Shown here piece by piece: positions 36,917-48,232 of a DNA stretch of 64,000 nt. The notes under the pieces are model-generated. The model searched no databases, had not been told where the DNA came from, and worked only from the letters and a program-made list of their open reading frames with translations. This DNA is from Wyeomyia smithii (Eukaryota > Arthropoda > Insecta > Diptera > Culicidae). The stretch lies in the NCBI RefSeq assembly GCF_029784165.1, contig NC_073696.1, positions 158,757,606 to 158,821,605 of the forward strand. The letters run 5' to 3'. A program made the translations under genes and the position numbers. Position 1 is the stretch's first letter, and the number at the start of each line of letters is the position of its first letter.

Positions 36917-37046
36917 AGAAATAATTATCGGTTTCCGTTAGACTCTACTAGAAATTTGGGAAATAAATATTGAAATTAAGTCCGCGCATTCAATATTTAT
37001 TTCCCAAATTTCTAGTTGAGTCTAACGGAAACCGATAATTATTTCT
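36917..37046. repeat. 58-bp near-perfect inverted repeat (hairpin)
   Basis: Arms 36917-36974 and 36989-37046 are reverse complements except for one base and are separated by 14 nt (ATTAAGTCCGCGCA). The outer stem begins AGAAATAATTATCGGTTTCC. It may be a small foldback element or a siRNA-type hairpin locus. The repeated copy is at 51028-51157. Confidence 0.9.
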
Positions 37047-37482
37047 TTAATTTAATAAATCACTCTGGTATGGATTTGGATTTTCCAAATTAAAAAAAAA
37101 TACTTTTTGCTTAATTGCTAATAAAAAAAGGTACCAATTGCATTAGCATACTGAAAGTAATTTTTATTTTTTCCAATTTTAAGCTAATTATAAATTTGTT
37201 GGAAAAATGAAATGGTAAAAAACACGTCATAATAGATTCAAGAGCTGAAATCTAATCAATTTAGTGGAAATAAAAACAAAAACATACAATTTTTCTCATA
37301 TTTAAGCTTCGTCACAGGCTTTTTTTTTTTTCAAAGAAGCAGTAAATTAACATAACAAAAGAAAATAAGTATTTTACGTTCGCCAACGGCAAATTTGTGA
37401 ATAACAATTTGGTGATTCGATTATCTGGAAAATTCGATTATCCGGAGTGAAAAAAAATTCTACACTTCGGCTAAATATTATA

Positions 37483-38152
37483 CAGTCATACCTCGATATA
37501 CGGCAACCTCGATATAAGGCAACCTCGATATAACGTAACTCGATATACGGTAAATTTTACCTCTATGTAACGAAACTTTTTAAGATGCATTAAAATTGAA
37601 AATAAATGATACAGCAACTGTATGGGTATAAATTGCTCCAAAAAAAATTTTTGTAGTAAGTTTTGAAACCAACACAATTCACAGTAACAATTCACAGTCT
37701 TGCATCAATTAAAAAAAAAAAATTTTGCTTGTTGAAATTTTCTCTAAGTGGGCATAAGAAAGATTTAAAAATACTGATAGGTGATGGGAAATAGGTTTTC
37801 GCGCATCTTTGAGTAACCATCAACAGTTTTGCATCAATTAAAAAAAATTGTTGCTTGTTGAAAATTGTCCTAAATCTGCATAAGAATGATTTAAAAATAC
37901 TAATAGGTGATGGGAAACAGGTTTTCACGCTTCTGCGAGTAACCTCTTGTATCACTTGAAAAAAGTATTCTTTTTTGCTTCTTAAAATAATTCTAAATAA
38001 GCATAAGAAAGGTTTAAAAGTACTGATAGGTTATGGAAAATAGGTTTTCGCGCATCTCTGAGTGACCATTAATATTCTTGCATAAATTAAAAAAATATTT
38101 TTTTAACGAAACGAAAATAAAAATAAAGTTGCCTTATATCGAGGTATGACTG
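37483..38152. mobile_element. 670-bp pogo-like MITE with internal ~124-bp tandem repeats
   Basis: Ends CAGTCATACCTCGATATACG and TTATATCGAGGTATGACTG are inverted and flanked by TA (37481-37482, 38153-38154). The left end repeats CCTCGATATA-type text four times. The core holds three ~124-bp units marked by TTGCATCAATTAAAA, GCATAAGAA-GATTTAAAAAT and GGTGATGGGAAA-AGGTTTT. The TA target and the CAGT...ACTG ends suggest the pogo/Tigger group. No transposase. Confidence 0.8.
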
Positions 38153-39156
38153 TATACAAAAGCGAATTTTTCATTGATTTCTAATTAATGTTTCAAAATA
38201 AAGTAATCAAAAGTCCACTTATCAATGGCTAAGAAACAACGAGTCGCTTTAATTTTGAGAAATAAAAAGCTTCAAGAAGTGAAGTTCATAGCAGAACTCG
38301 TTTTGTATTATTTTCCGAAAAAACACTAACCTGGGGAGTGCAATTGCACTCGATCGATGAGAAAATCGAATCCATTATCGAGGATATCCAGCAACCACCT
38401 CTTCCTGAAAACAACCAAAACAACACACTTGCTGGTTGCGAACCAGCATTCCTTTCTAATATAGCTTGGATTAAATCCAAGCTACTTATCCACTACACTT
38501 TTCCATAAACACCACACTTAACCCCCCTGAGTTTCACAACTTTATTCACCAGAATATAAACAGTTTTTCACACTGCTGCATTGCAGCATACTAGGCACCG
38601 GGAAGAACTACGAACTGTTTGGCAGCAGCCCGATTAACACTTCCGACACTTAAGATTACGCCGCGACAATCAAAATACGTGAATACAAATTTCTAACGCG
38701 ACACGAAATAATCCAACTTTTATAACAACTCGATTGAAAATTAAATGTGCATCAAACCGTAATGCTACCGTATAAAAAAGCAAAACAAGCAAGCAAGCAA
38801 ACAAAAGCGCGTTGCTCTACTCCGAGTCTGTACGCGATGACAAAAAAAGCGTTCAACAGATACACGTCGTGTACCTGTATGCGCATACGTTTATTACTCG
38901 ACGAGAATGAAGAGCGTTTTCATGCGAACTAACTGCCCGGCGCCAAAAGAGAAAGACGAAAAAACAGAAATAGAGCGTCCAGCGTACACACCAATACGAG
39001 AGATCGTGTATTTCGAGCGAATTTCGTTCAACCCGCATGAATTTTGAGAGAGATGGGTCCGATGGTCCGATTCGCGTTCCATGAAATTCTGACAGGGTTT
39101 GTTGCATTTGAGCACGACATTGGACCGATGTTGAGCGAAATGTCGACCCGTTGTTT
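38153..39156. other. Interval with one candidate minus-strand exon, otherwise nothing recognised
   Basis: 38331-38404 on the minus strand is bounded by a good acceptor (TTGGTTGTTTTCAG) and donor (CCCCAG, GTTAGTG) and reads KRWLLDILDNGFDFLIDRVQ. An imperfect palindrome TAGCTTGGATTAAATCCAAG lies at ~38,463. CAAGCAAGCAAGC-type repeats occur at ~38,786. 39,098-39,153 matches the palindrome spacer inverted. Product unknown. Confidence 0.3.
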
Positions 39157-39418
39157 TGAAGTAGAATACTTCTCTCAGGAAGTTCGGCTACATAAGGATG
39201 TGAAATGGAAATCTAAAACCGAAAAAAGTGAAAAATATGTCCAATTTCAAATGCTAATAAATCGGTTAGTATTCGATAGATTTCCTTCGTTCTTGCAGCA
39301 ATAGATTGGAAAATCTTCTAAGATTCTTCCCAAAATAAGATAATTGTAATTTTATTATTCACACTATTGTACTATTGAAAATAGTCAAGCCTTGTCAAAA
39401 CGAAAATTTCGACCCCTG

Positions 39419-39504
39419 ATTGGTCGTTATATGCTTGCTTCCCAAGCACGGTCGACAGAATCATATACCATGCAATTGAAAACATGCTATTTGGCCTATA
39501 TAAG
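39419..39504 (+). promoter_or_regulatory. Candidate Pol II promoter, first repeat of copy B
   Basis: ATTGG (39419-39423) and GGCCTATATAAGAG (core 39496-39504). It is conserved in sequence and order with 19,702-19,787. Confidence 0.45.
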
Positions 39505-40897
39505 AGCCTGTTTCAGCCGGAGCCGCTCATAATAGTTCTGAACAGCGACGACAGCAGTCCTCCCTTAGCAGCAGCGGGAGCGAGCAGTGGGTACCATCGA
39601 TAGCGGAAAGCGGCCACAACTGTGGCATGGCTGTGGATAGGCGTAGCAGTTCCAGCGGATCTCACCATCGATAGCAGCAGGGCCAGCAGATGCAGTTACA
39701 GTGGATACCAATGGCGGCCACAACTGTGGCATGGCTACGGATAGTGTTGCAGTTGCTCAGCAGTTAGGCCAGCGTATAGCGGCCACAACTGGGCATGGCT
39801 ATGCATAGCGTAGCATCAGACAGCGACAACGGCAGTCGTCCTTCCTCAGCAGCAGCACTAGCCCTGTGGTTGGTCACCACGTCTCAGGAGCAGCGCGGTT
39901 TTTCTCAGCGTGTGTCGCCAGACAGCCATTATTCCCCCCGTGTTGGGGCAGCATGATGATTGTCATCAGGAAATCCAGTTTCGGAAATCAAAATGCCTTT
40001 TTGAAGGCAAATAAACAAGTCATTGAAAGTTAATAATTTTTATCAACGCAATCAAGCATTCTGTGTTGCATCCTAGCAATTTAAATTTGTCGCACCCGTC
40101 TAATTTACTGAAAGTGAAATAGCTTCCACAGTGCATGTTGTCCGTGTATCTTAATTCCCCCAATGTTAGGGCAGCTCAAAGGTTGTAATTAGCAACCGAT
40201 TTTGAACAGCAACATGCTTTTTTCAAGGCAAAAAAATATAATTGAAGGTTAATAATTTTCTGGCATCAACACAAGCAGACATTCTGTGCGGGATGCAATC
40301 AAATTCTGTTGTAGTTGTCTAATTTTCACTTTATTTAGTAAACCCCCCAGTGTAGGGGCAGCGTAAAGGCTGCGATCAGCATGACCAACTTTGAATAACA
40401 AACGGTTAACGTTTATTCACTAAAAATACAATAATTTGCACAAAAAGACATTAAAAATTCTACCGCATTATTAGACGCGTTTCTCCAGTCATGCCTCGTG
40501 AACGTGAAGGTTCCCTATCACAGACATAGATTTCGTGCTCCAGCACATTACAACACGTGGAAATTGTCTTTTTACTAGTGCAACATTTCTTGGAAGTGTT
40601 TTATTATTCTCGGGTAAGAGACTACGAGTGCATTTTGAAGTAGAATACTTCTCTCAGGAAGTTCGGCTACATAGGGATGTGAAATGAAAATCTTAAACCG
40701 AAAAAAGTGAAAAATATGTCCAATTTCAAATGCTAATAAATCGGTTAGTTTTCGATGGATTTCCTTCGTTATTGCAGCAATCGATTAGAAAATCTTCTAA
40801 GATTCCTACCAAATGCAGGAAATTGCAATTTTATTATTCGTACTATTGTACTATTGAAAATAGTCAAGCCTTGTCAAAGCACAAAATTCGACCTCTG

Positions 40898-40942
40898 ATT
40901 GGTCGTTATACGATTGCTTTCCCATTATTTGGCCTATATAAG
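40898..40942 (+). promoter_or_regulatory. Candidate Pol II promoter, second repeat of copy B
   Basis: ATTGG (40898-40902) and GGCCTATATAAGAG (core 40934-40942), about 32 bp apart. The intervening ~42 bp of the first repeat is deleted, while both motifs are kept. Confidence 0.45.
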
Positions 40943-41127
40943 AGGCTTCATCAGATATTAAACAAAGATTTCATCAGATATTAAATTGAACAACTGAAAT
41001 TTGAAGAACACAAATGAATATTTAAAGAGTTAATATTTTCTCGTTTTGCGCTATAATCCAAAGTTAATTATCTTAATCCCCATGCATACTCTGACTACGT
41101 TTGCGTCGCTTAGTGGTTGGCTACGGC

Positions 41128-41270
41128 TATGCAGAACGCAAATGTCGGCGCGATGTGATTCGGCAAGACGAAATGTGTTGAAATGTATAGCTCTACTTCG
41201 TCGTAAAAAGAGCTGTACATTTCATCACGGTAAGGCGAATCGCATAGCGCCGCCATTTGCGTTCTGCATA
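41128..41270. other. Long imperfect hairpin near the end of copy B
   Basis: The left arm TATGCAGAACGCAAATG..GGCGCGATG-GATTCGGC and the right arm GCGAATCGCATAGCGCCGCC..CATTTGCGTTCTGCATA pair over about 60 bp with a ~15-nt loop. A transcript from the second promoter would include it. Confidence 0.6.
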
Positions 41271-41515
41271 ACTGTAGCTTTTGTTCCGTTCCCGTTTAAT
41301 GATGTCGTATTAAATGTGCATATTGAAATTTGGCAGCACTTCAACTTCTCATTTGCGCAAAATTTTAAAAATGTTCAATAAACTTCATTCAAAATATCAA
41401 ACAAAGAGAAATTACAATACTGCCAATGAACGGTCAACGTTTATTTACTAGAAAAAATGACTGACACGCAAGTAACGGGGTTATCTTTCTTGCAAAAGTA
41501 TTCTACTTCAACTTG

Positions 41516-42884
41516 CGGTCGTGGCTTTGCATACAACCTTCCTGTGATTTTTTTTTTCTTTTAGATCTGCCATCTTTTTCGCGTAACGGAAAGTGTACAG
41601 TGCGTTTGTGTATTTTAATTCACTTGAACTGCGAAGTCAATTTAATTGTTATAGCCTAACTTACACTTACGTTCAACTCTCACTGTCAGTTCGAAGTTCT
41701 TAATCAACACTATTTGTTTCAACCTCAGTCCGAGATCGAAGTAGGCCGTGGCCGGATTTGGACGTCAAAATTTTCGCTCGCGTGATATTTTGGAAGAAAA
41801 TTTGTTTAACAGGATAGTGCGTGTAAGTTACAGGTGTTATTGCGAAGTGGGTTTATTCGGGAATGTTTGTTGTTTTGTGCTTGTTGCGGAATATTCACTT
41901 AAGTTCCGTGAAGAATCATTGATGAACTGGCTGAATTGGCATATGGAATGGTACTACGCCACCGTAGTCTGCAGCGGGTTCTGTATTACTTCTCATGACT
42001 GTGCGGTTTGAAACTGACAACAAGGCTAGCTGGATAATGTGTGCGGTTTTGTTCTACGTGTGATTTTGGTGAAAAAGTTGTTTTCTTATTAGTGTAATTG
42101 GTCAAGTTTTTCGGTTCAGGTTCTACTGCTGCCCGGGAATGTGCAAAAAGAAGCCAGCGGATCGTCATGAAGCAGATAAGTGGCATTTTTATTCATAGTG
42201 TTTTTGAAATGCTTTGTTTTTTGTTTGTTTTGAAATCGCACTTGGAAGGAATTGAAGATAGGTCGAAAAAGATCGTTTTTGGGATTGCGTCTTGGGCTTA
42301 CTAAAGAGCGCTCGAAGCGCCATCAACATCCAGATAGAACAGCATTGTTATTTAGAAATGTCAGGTGAATGAGGTTCCGAAAGTCATAAGAAGTACTCGA
42401 AACAAAGATAATTTCGTAGTTAGCGTCAAATGGTATGATTCGTTATGCACGGAGGGGGAATGTAATCGTTAACATTTTGAGTGATATTTGTCGATAATTG
42501 ACAACTTAAATTCAGGCGCATATGTGAGAGAAAGTCGTCCATGGCAGTCCTATTGAGGAAGTCATATACAAACGTGAACTGTTTTACAATTCAGTTTCAC
42601 ACCGTTTCACTTGCGATGTGCCCGTTCAGGAGGGTCGGGTTCCGAGTCGAAATGTGGCACCAAGGCTTTGCTTTTTTCGATTTTCCTATGTTGCATATAA
42701 CTTAAAGCCGCGACCCAGATTCTCATGGCTTAAGGGGTTATATACCTTTTTGGTCGAGAAAAATGAGGGAAGTTTGAATCTATTTTTAAGCGCATAGCAT
42801 CATTTTCATTGCATCAAAGAGGTATTTTTCTGAAAGTACAGTTTATCAACAACAAAAAAAAATACGTTCGATTTTGAGGACTAT
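41516..42884. other. Unrecognised interval; SINE 3'-end fragment inside
   Basis: 41,516-41,560 (CGGTCGTGGCTTTGCATACA...) is shared, inverted, with 17,890-17,936 beside copy A, so homology runs past the TTCTACTTCAA end. 42,640-42,677 (TCGGGTTCCGAGTCGAAATG, ACCAAGGCTTTGC) matches the 3' end of the SINE at 10.5 kb. Open frames at 41,748-42,011 and 42,098-42,304 are featureless. Confidence 0.4.
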
Positions 42885-44212
42885 GGTGCAGTAATGATAG
42901 CCAAAATCTTATGCTTCACTTTTTCGATTTTTATAGCTTTTGGGCAGATGTTTTATATAATACGTTCCAATTATGACTGGTTCGGCATTTTGTTAATAAA
43001 CTTGAGACTATATATTGGTCAATATGGATAACTTCGTTTTTAAATTATTAAGGCTTTGTATGCATGAAACTTTGCCAATTTTTCTATTAAATAGGTAACA
43101 TTCACATCGAAATGTCGTATCGCCGAGTGTCTGCGTCGGTAGAAGGAAAAATAGCGGTCGTGCGTAATGCTTCGGTGTAAACCGCGTTTCGGGTTCGGGA
43201 GAGTTTTGCTCATATGAACGTTTTCGAAATTAAGTGATTTCGCGGAGTTTACCCAGATGCTTGTTCATGTCTCACCGAAGATTTCGTTCGGTCGATAAAT
43301 ATCGTGACTAACGAAAACGCGATGTATACCTTCCAAAGAATCGCGGCCAACGTGTACTCGAGATTAACAAATAGCTGGTTGCTACAAGTGGTAAAGGCTA
43401 CTTCACGCGCGTCGTACGCAGAGGATCGCGGTGTTTGGCAAGAAAGATACTCATGGTTCGTTTCCGTAATAAGCGCGCATCATTTTTATATTCCGTTTTT
43501 CAGGTGTGTTTTTCGCGGGATCGTTTTTTTAGAGCAGACGAAGTGAATACGAGAGACGTCGTTAGTCGATCTGTTATATAGAAAATATCCGGTTGACCGA
43601 ACCTAGAGAGACTCCGTGTTTATACATTTCAAGTGGCCTATTTTTAGATAGATCAACAACGCGCAATAGCTTTCGGTATAAAGAGGATCACCTTACGAGG
43701 AGATATCCGATCATTTGAAGTTGTCTCGAGTCGGTCAAAGATCCAGTATCCTTGCGTACGATTTATTGTTGCGGTGTTACATTTTCAAACTGAATAAGTT
43801 CGAATCGCATTATGAATATCGTGGCGGATGTAATGAACTCAATGGCGCGACACTTGTTGTAAAGAACCCGACGCTCGAAATCAGCGCATCGTTCACCAAA
43901 ACGAACCCTGCTGTATACCTTGCCCTTTCTCCAACATCCCAGTGATTTCTCGTGGAAGTGCAGAGGTGTTCTCGGCTTCCATAAAGCGAGTATCACGTCA
44001 ACATTTTCCTATACAAACTCCTTCTTTGACCTGCATTCGGATGCGGCCGGCGCTGGTATTGCCTGATAAATATATTAAGGTCACCAGTTTTTACACATTG
44101 AGGATGCATGTTGGTCCCAAGCATCATCTATTGGTTCTCTGTGTAATTACTGCTGATCTGGCAATAACGGAGTAGCAACCGCGGGCGGTCAATCATGCTC
44201 ATGCTCATGCTC
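42885..44212 (+). mobile_element. 3' part of the retroposon-like element (relative of 15,599-17,553)
   Basis: Similarity begins near AAAATCTTATGCTT and rises toward the 3' end, where TCTCGTGGAAGTGCAGAGGT and TGCATTCGGATGCGGCCGGC are shared. The end is the same (TCATGC)n run. After it the sequence switches to AGTCAGATTTTTTT, the repeat seen inverted at 2,325-2,470, so it inserted into a copy of that repeat. The 5' boundary is uncertain. Confidence 0.55.
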
Positions 44213-45641
44213 AGTCAGATTTTTTTTTTTTTTAATCTTGCGTTTTGCTTTTGATCGCTGCGTTTTTGTATTTACACGCTAAATGTTTAATGCGGTGTTT
44301 GTCCCTCTTCTATTCACACGTCACTTGTTTCTTATACACTATAATCCCTACAATAATATAATAATATCGACTTCATGCACAGTCTTTGACAATAAACATT
44401 TGGGCTGGTGACTGATTACACTGTTGGAAAATTTAGGGTTAATGCTAAACCAACTTAAATCTGAACAATAATTTTGGGAGCATTGATTTATCTACACTAA
44501 CAAAAAGTAACATTTAACAATAATCTACAGAAAAACTCACAAAACGTATAGCACGCATGTGTTATAAGTTTATTGTTCCGATTTCATCGGTAACACTCAT
44601 TGACACATTTTTTTGTTGAGGTTTTAACCGGTGGTCATTCACCACCCGAAAAAAATAACATCAAAAAAACCTTGAAAGTTGCTGTAATTGTACATAGTTT
44701 TACCATAATTAAACTATGATTTTCATTGTAAATACATCAATTTTACATTAAATATCATTGTCCAAAACAATAAAAAACATTGTTTTTGCCAGTTTTACCA
44801 TGAAAAAGGGGGGTTGTTATGTATCTTAACAGCATTTTTTCAGGCGTTTTTCCCATACATTTAGCAGTCACTGACAATGTTTTTCATGGTAAAATTATTG
44901 TCGGCGGTAGATTCAACAACAAAAACGTTGTGCATTTACTGTTCTCACTGCAAAATTTATCGTAAATTTTTTTTCGGGCAGTCAATAATAACTATGTTAT
45001 ATTGCATACTGTTTAAGCAACATCAAACAATGGATTATAACTAGTTTATTCGTAGAACATTCTGATTGAAAACAAGGAATCAAGGCGGCTTGAGGTCAAT
45101 GCTATTCAATTTCAATTGAAGTAAATTAAGAGTGCATACGCTTTAACAAACAAGTTCTTGAGTCGCATTTTCATCGGTGCTGTCTGAGATTGTCATTTTC
45201 GGATGTCAGTTGCGGTTGTCAGTTGGAGCGCAAAATTCTAATTTTTCTCTGAAATCACAATATCGCCCTTTACTATACGCCATGTTTACGTTATGTGACG
45301 TCACACCCCGCGCAGAAATGCCTTAGATTCCGTCACATAGGATTTTGTCACACGGAACATTTTTTAGTCCGAAAGAAAGTAAGCCTTCTGTTGAATGAAA
45401 TGAAAAACAGGTAGAGTGTAAAACCGGGACACGACCGTCTGTCGTTGTCCCCTAAAACAAGATTTGTAAAGAAAGCAGGAAAGATTTTGAAGAAAGACCG
45501 CGAACGGTTCTGCTAAGCAAACGATGGCGAAACATTTGGTTTCCTTGACAGAAGACCGCGAAATGCTCTGGCAACATGCTAGGTAAGAATGTATCAACAG
45601 ATTATGCAATAGGTGGCATAGAACTTCGCGCAGCATTCTGC
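44213..45641. repeat. Dispersed repeat fragments before the LTR
   Basis: 44,213-44,360 is the inverted partner of 2,325-2,470. 44,640-44,940 is a third copy of the family at 11.6-11.9 kb and 26.0-26.3 kb (AATTGTACATAG, TCACTGACAATG). A TGACGTCA motif lies at ~45,296. GACCGCGAA occurs twice at ~45,498 and ~45,555. No gene was recognised. Confidence 0.45.
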
Positions 45642-45959
45642 TGTGCCACAGTCATGTAAACTCAAATAGAATAAACATTTTGTTATAAGCAAAACAGAAG
45701 CCGGTTCAACGGTGTTGATGCTCTCGCATGCGTTCTATCGTACATGCGGTACTAGATTATAAGTTTAGAGCTTAAGGTAAATGGTAAACAGAGAGTGGAG
45801 AAAGCCTCACACTCTGAGTTACCTGCAGGGTATATTTAAGCAGTGATGTACAAAATAAAAGTTAATTATCATCAGCTTTAATCTGGTGTATTAATTCCGC
45901 GCCAATTGCGCGTGCAGGGATATCTAGAAGAAGAAGTCCCTGGTAGGATATACCCTACA
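45642..45959 (+). mobile_element. LTR (318 bp) of a second LTR retrotransposon
   Basis: Begins TGTGCCACAG and ends TACCCTACA (TG...CA). A TATA-like GGTATATTTAAG lies at ~45,829 and an AATAAA signal at ~45,854, followed by a U5-like region. It is followed at 45,965-45,974 by TGGTGACAGC, a primer-binding site. The start is less certain than the end. It may be the 5' LTR of the element whose gag is at 49,790. Confidence 0.65.
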
Positions 45960-45964
45960 TTATT

Positions 45965-45982
45965 TGGTGACAGCGTAGACAA
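45965..45982 (+). promoter_or_regulatory. Primer-binding site after the LTR
   Basis: TGGTGACAGCGTAGAC starts five bases after the LTR end. Primer tRNA not identified. The A-rich leader that follows (to ~47,050) resembles retrotransposon leaders and has no ORF. Confidence 0.5.
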
Positions 45983-47053
45983 GAACTTACCTCATTTAAT
46001 TTCGTAGGCCAGTGGCAAGAACGAGTGAAAGTTTGTGTATATGCGGTAAAAAGTTTAAAAAAAGTAGAACTCAAAGTTATGAGAATTTACAGAACTAATA
46101 AACCTCGAAAAGGAACACGGAGGTGTGAAAAAAATTAAAAAGAAGAAAGAACCCACAATATGCGATTTAATATTAATTAGCTAAACAGCGGTGAAGTGAG
46201 TGAGATCGTACATTCGCAATTCAAAAAAAGAACACAAGAAAAAAGAAAAAAATATAAACACAGGCAGTAAGTGACTTATTAACAATCAAATTGGAACAAT
46301 CGGCAACAACTGTGAATTACCGTGTTAAGAAGGTGCGGAAGTTATATAGTGGGAATTAAAGGTGAGATGTCAAGGACGATGACCGGCTCTGTTACAAGGA
46401 TACTCGGGTGAGTGAGTCTTTTTCTTTTTGACACCCAGCACATTGCAAAAGCTAGAGTTGAGGTTTTTTTACTTAAAAAGCGGGTGTAATTCCTCCAGAA
46501 ACACATAGTAAGAAAAATTTGGGTTTAAATAATATCGCACATTATTAATAATAATCGTGGTACATCAGAAGCAGCGGAAATTTTAAACGGGAGAATATAT
46601 ATTGTTTTTTTTTTTTTCACGAGACATGCAATATTCAAATTGAATGGCTGTCCACTGAACACGTAACATATCGTTCAACGCAGGAAAATTTATGAATTTA
46701 CAAAGGGAGCGATAAAATTCAGTCAAGTATAAGCCATTCAGGAGCTAGTGACAATAGAAGAGAACGACGGAAAGACACACATTAAGAAGCACAAGTGACC
46801 TCGGACACTACATTAGGTGAAATACATCGTGTCAGATTATTCCCCATAATTACAACGAGGTTCCTCATTGATTCATAATTATTTTGATTTACTGGTTTTA
46901 TCAAGTATACTTGGGTCGAAAGGCCAGTTTGTATAACAATCAATTCGCGCCGCTGCTGCGCGGGTGATTTTATTTTTTCAAACAGCAAGTAATAAAGCTC
47001 TCGACACGACAAAGTGCACGCAAGCGATTCTCGTTCACTTGCCCAACGTAATA

Positions 47054-47929
47054 CAGTCGCCGTTCGATAACTGCAAGACTTTTAACTGCAACGCTTTTTA
47101 ACTGCAAGACCGATAGCTGCAACAACTTTGCAGTTATCGGACCGCAATCCGTCAAATCTGATGTCAAAGTCATATTTGACATTGAAGTGACAGATCTCGC
47201 AGGGGGATTTTAAAAGCATTCGAAAATGAAAATTGTTGGATCTCTGTAAACATTTCATTTTCTTTCGATTTCGTTTACTTGTTGTCTCTTCATTCTAGAT
47301 GGGAGATAATAGATCTCCCCTATTAATCAATGAAGCAAAATCACCATGTTATGTGGTTTACTTTCCGTAATTATTATAAGGGTTTTCTCTTATAATACTA
47401 TCCCTTGTGCATTGTTTGGCTAGCTTTCACTACTCAGTGTGGCAGTGCATAGTAGATCACAAACAATATTTTGTGACCATGCGTTTAATAGACCATTTTA
47501 CGAACCGACAGGTGTCACGGATCCTGCTGACATTGATGTTGCTTTTACTTAAGTTATGTCAGCGGTTCCGAACTTTCTTTCAAAATTTCATTCATGAATT
47601 GAGTTTAGGAACGTCTCGTAAAATAGTTTATTGTAGTGATGAACTTTATTTTCGCCTACATATTGTTTGTGTAAAGAAGTTATTAAAACGCAATAAATTA
47701 TGATGCGGAAATATGAATACCAAATTGATTAATCGAAAAGCTTGCCTATTTTAGTTTGCTGCTATTTTTTGCCACTATTCCATTAAAAAAATACATTTCG
47801 ACATCATTGAAAACAACAATGGTAGTGACGGACCCTCCTCTAAATTTTGGCATGTGTCAAGTTTTGCAGTTATCGAACGGCATTCGATAACTGCCATGTA
47901 AACATGTTGCAGTTATCGAACGACGACTG
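47054..47929. mobile_element. 876-bp pogo-like MITE, TA target
   Basis: Ends CAGTCGCCGTTCGATAACTG and CAGTTATCGAACGACGACTG are inverted and flanked by TA (47052-47053, 47930-47931). Both ends contain further copies of the GATAACTGCA motif, giving nested hairpins. A 98-codon open frame inside has no transposase motif. It sits in the LTR-to-gag leader. Confidence 0.8.
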
Positions 47930-47957
47930 TAATTGAAGCGGCAAACCGGGGGGCAAA

Positions 47958-48035
47958 CTAACTGAGTGAGAGAGACGCGCTAGTAGCAGTATTCAACTAA
48001 CTGAGTGAGAGAGACGCGCTAGTAGCAGTATTCAA
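47958..48035. repeat. 39-bp tandem duplication
   Basis: Two exact copies of a unit starting CTAACTGAGTGAGAGAGACG, ending at 47,996 and 48,035. Confidence 0.95.
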
Positions 48036-48232
48036 CTACGCGAGAGTCTTGTTTTGTTTTCCTCTCTTTAGCACATAAAGTTGCAGCGCTCACCAAGTCG
48101 GGGGACACTCGCAATACTCAACGACGTTCGTTGGTCAAGGCCAAGGTCGTATTTTGTAAGCATCTATTTTAATGGCCGATGGTAGAACGTTTTGCTACCA
48201 TAAGCAAGGAGAACCTGGTGGCTCACCAGTAA

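Larger units (their letters stand above)
39157..41515 (+). mobile_element. Promoter-bearing dispersed element, copy B
   Basis: This starts TTTGAAGTAGAATACTT and ends AAGTATTCTACTTCAA. A second internal TTTGAAGTAGAATACTT at ~40,636 begins a repeat of the first ~350 bp, so the element carries two copies of its promoter region. Downstream of the first promoter are three CGGCCACAACTGTGGCATGG motifs (39,611; 39,714; 39,779), the GGTCACCACGTCTCAGG stretch (~39,865) and three tandem ~200-bp units beginning TTCCCCC..TGTTGGGGCAGC (39,942; 40,150; 40,343). It is the inverted counterpart of 17,903-20,051, with many substitutions and indels. No protein-coding region is recognised. Confidence 0.55.

Noticed and set aside
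45364..45636. 90-codon minus-strand ORF before the LTR
   Set aside because: Cys/Ser/Phe-rich with no domain and antisense to probable retroelement or repeat sequence.
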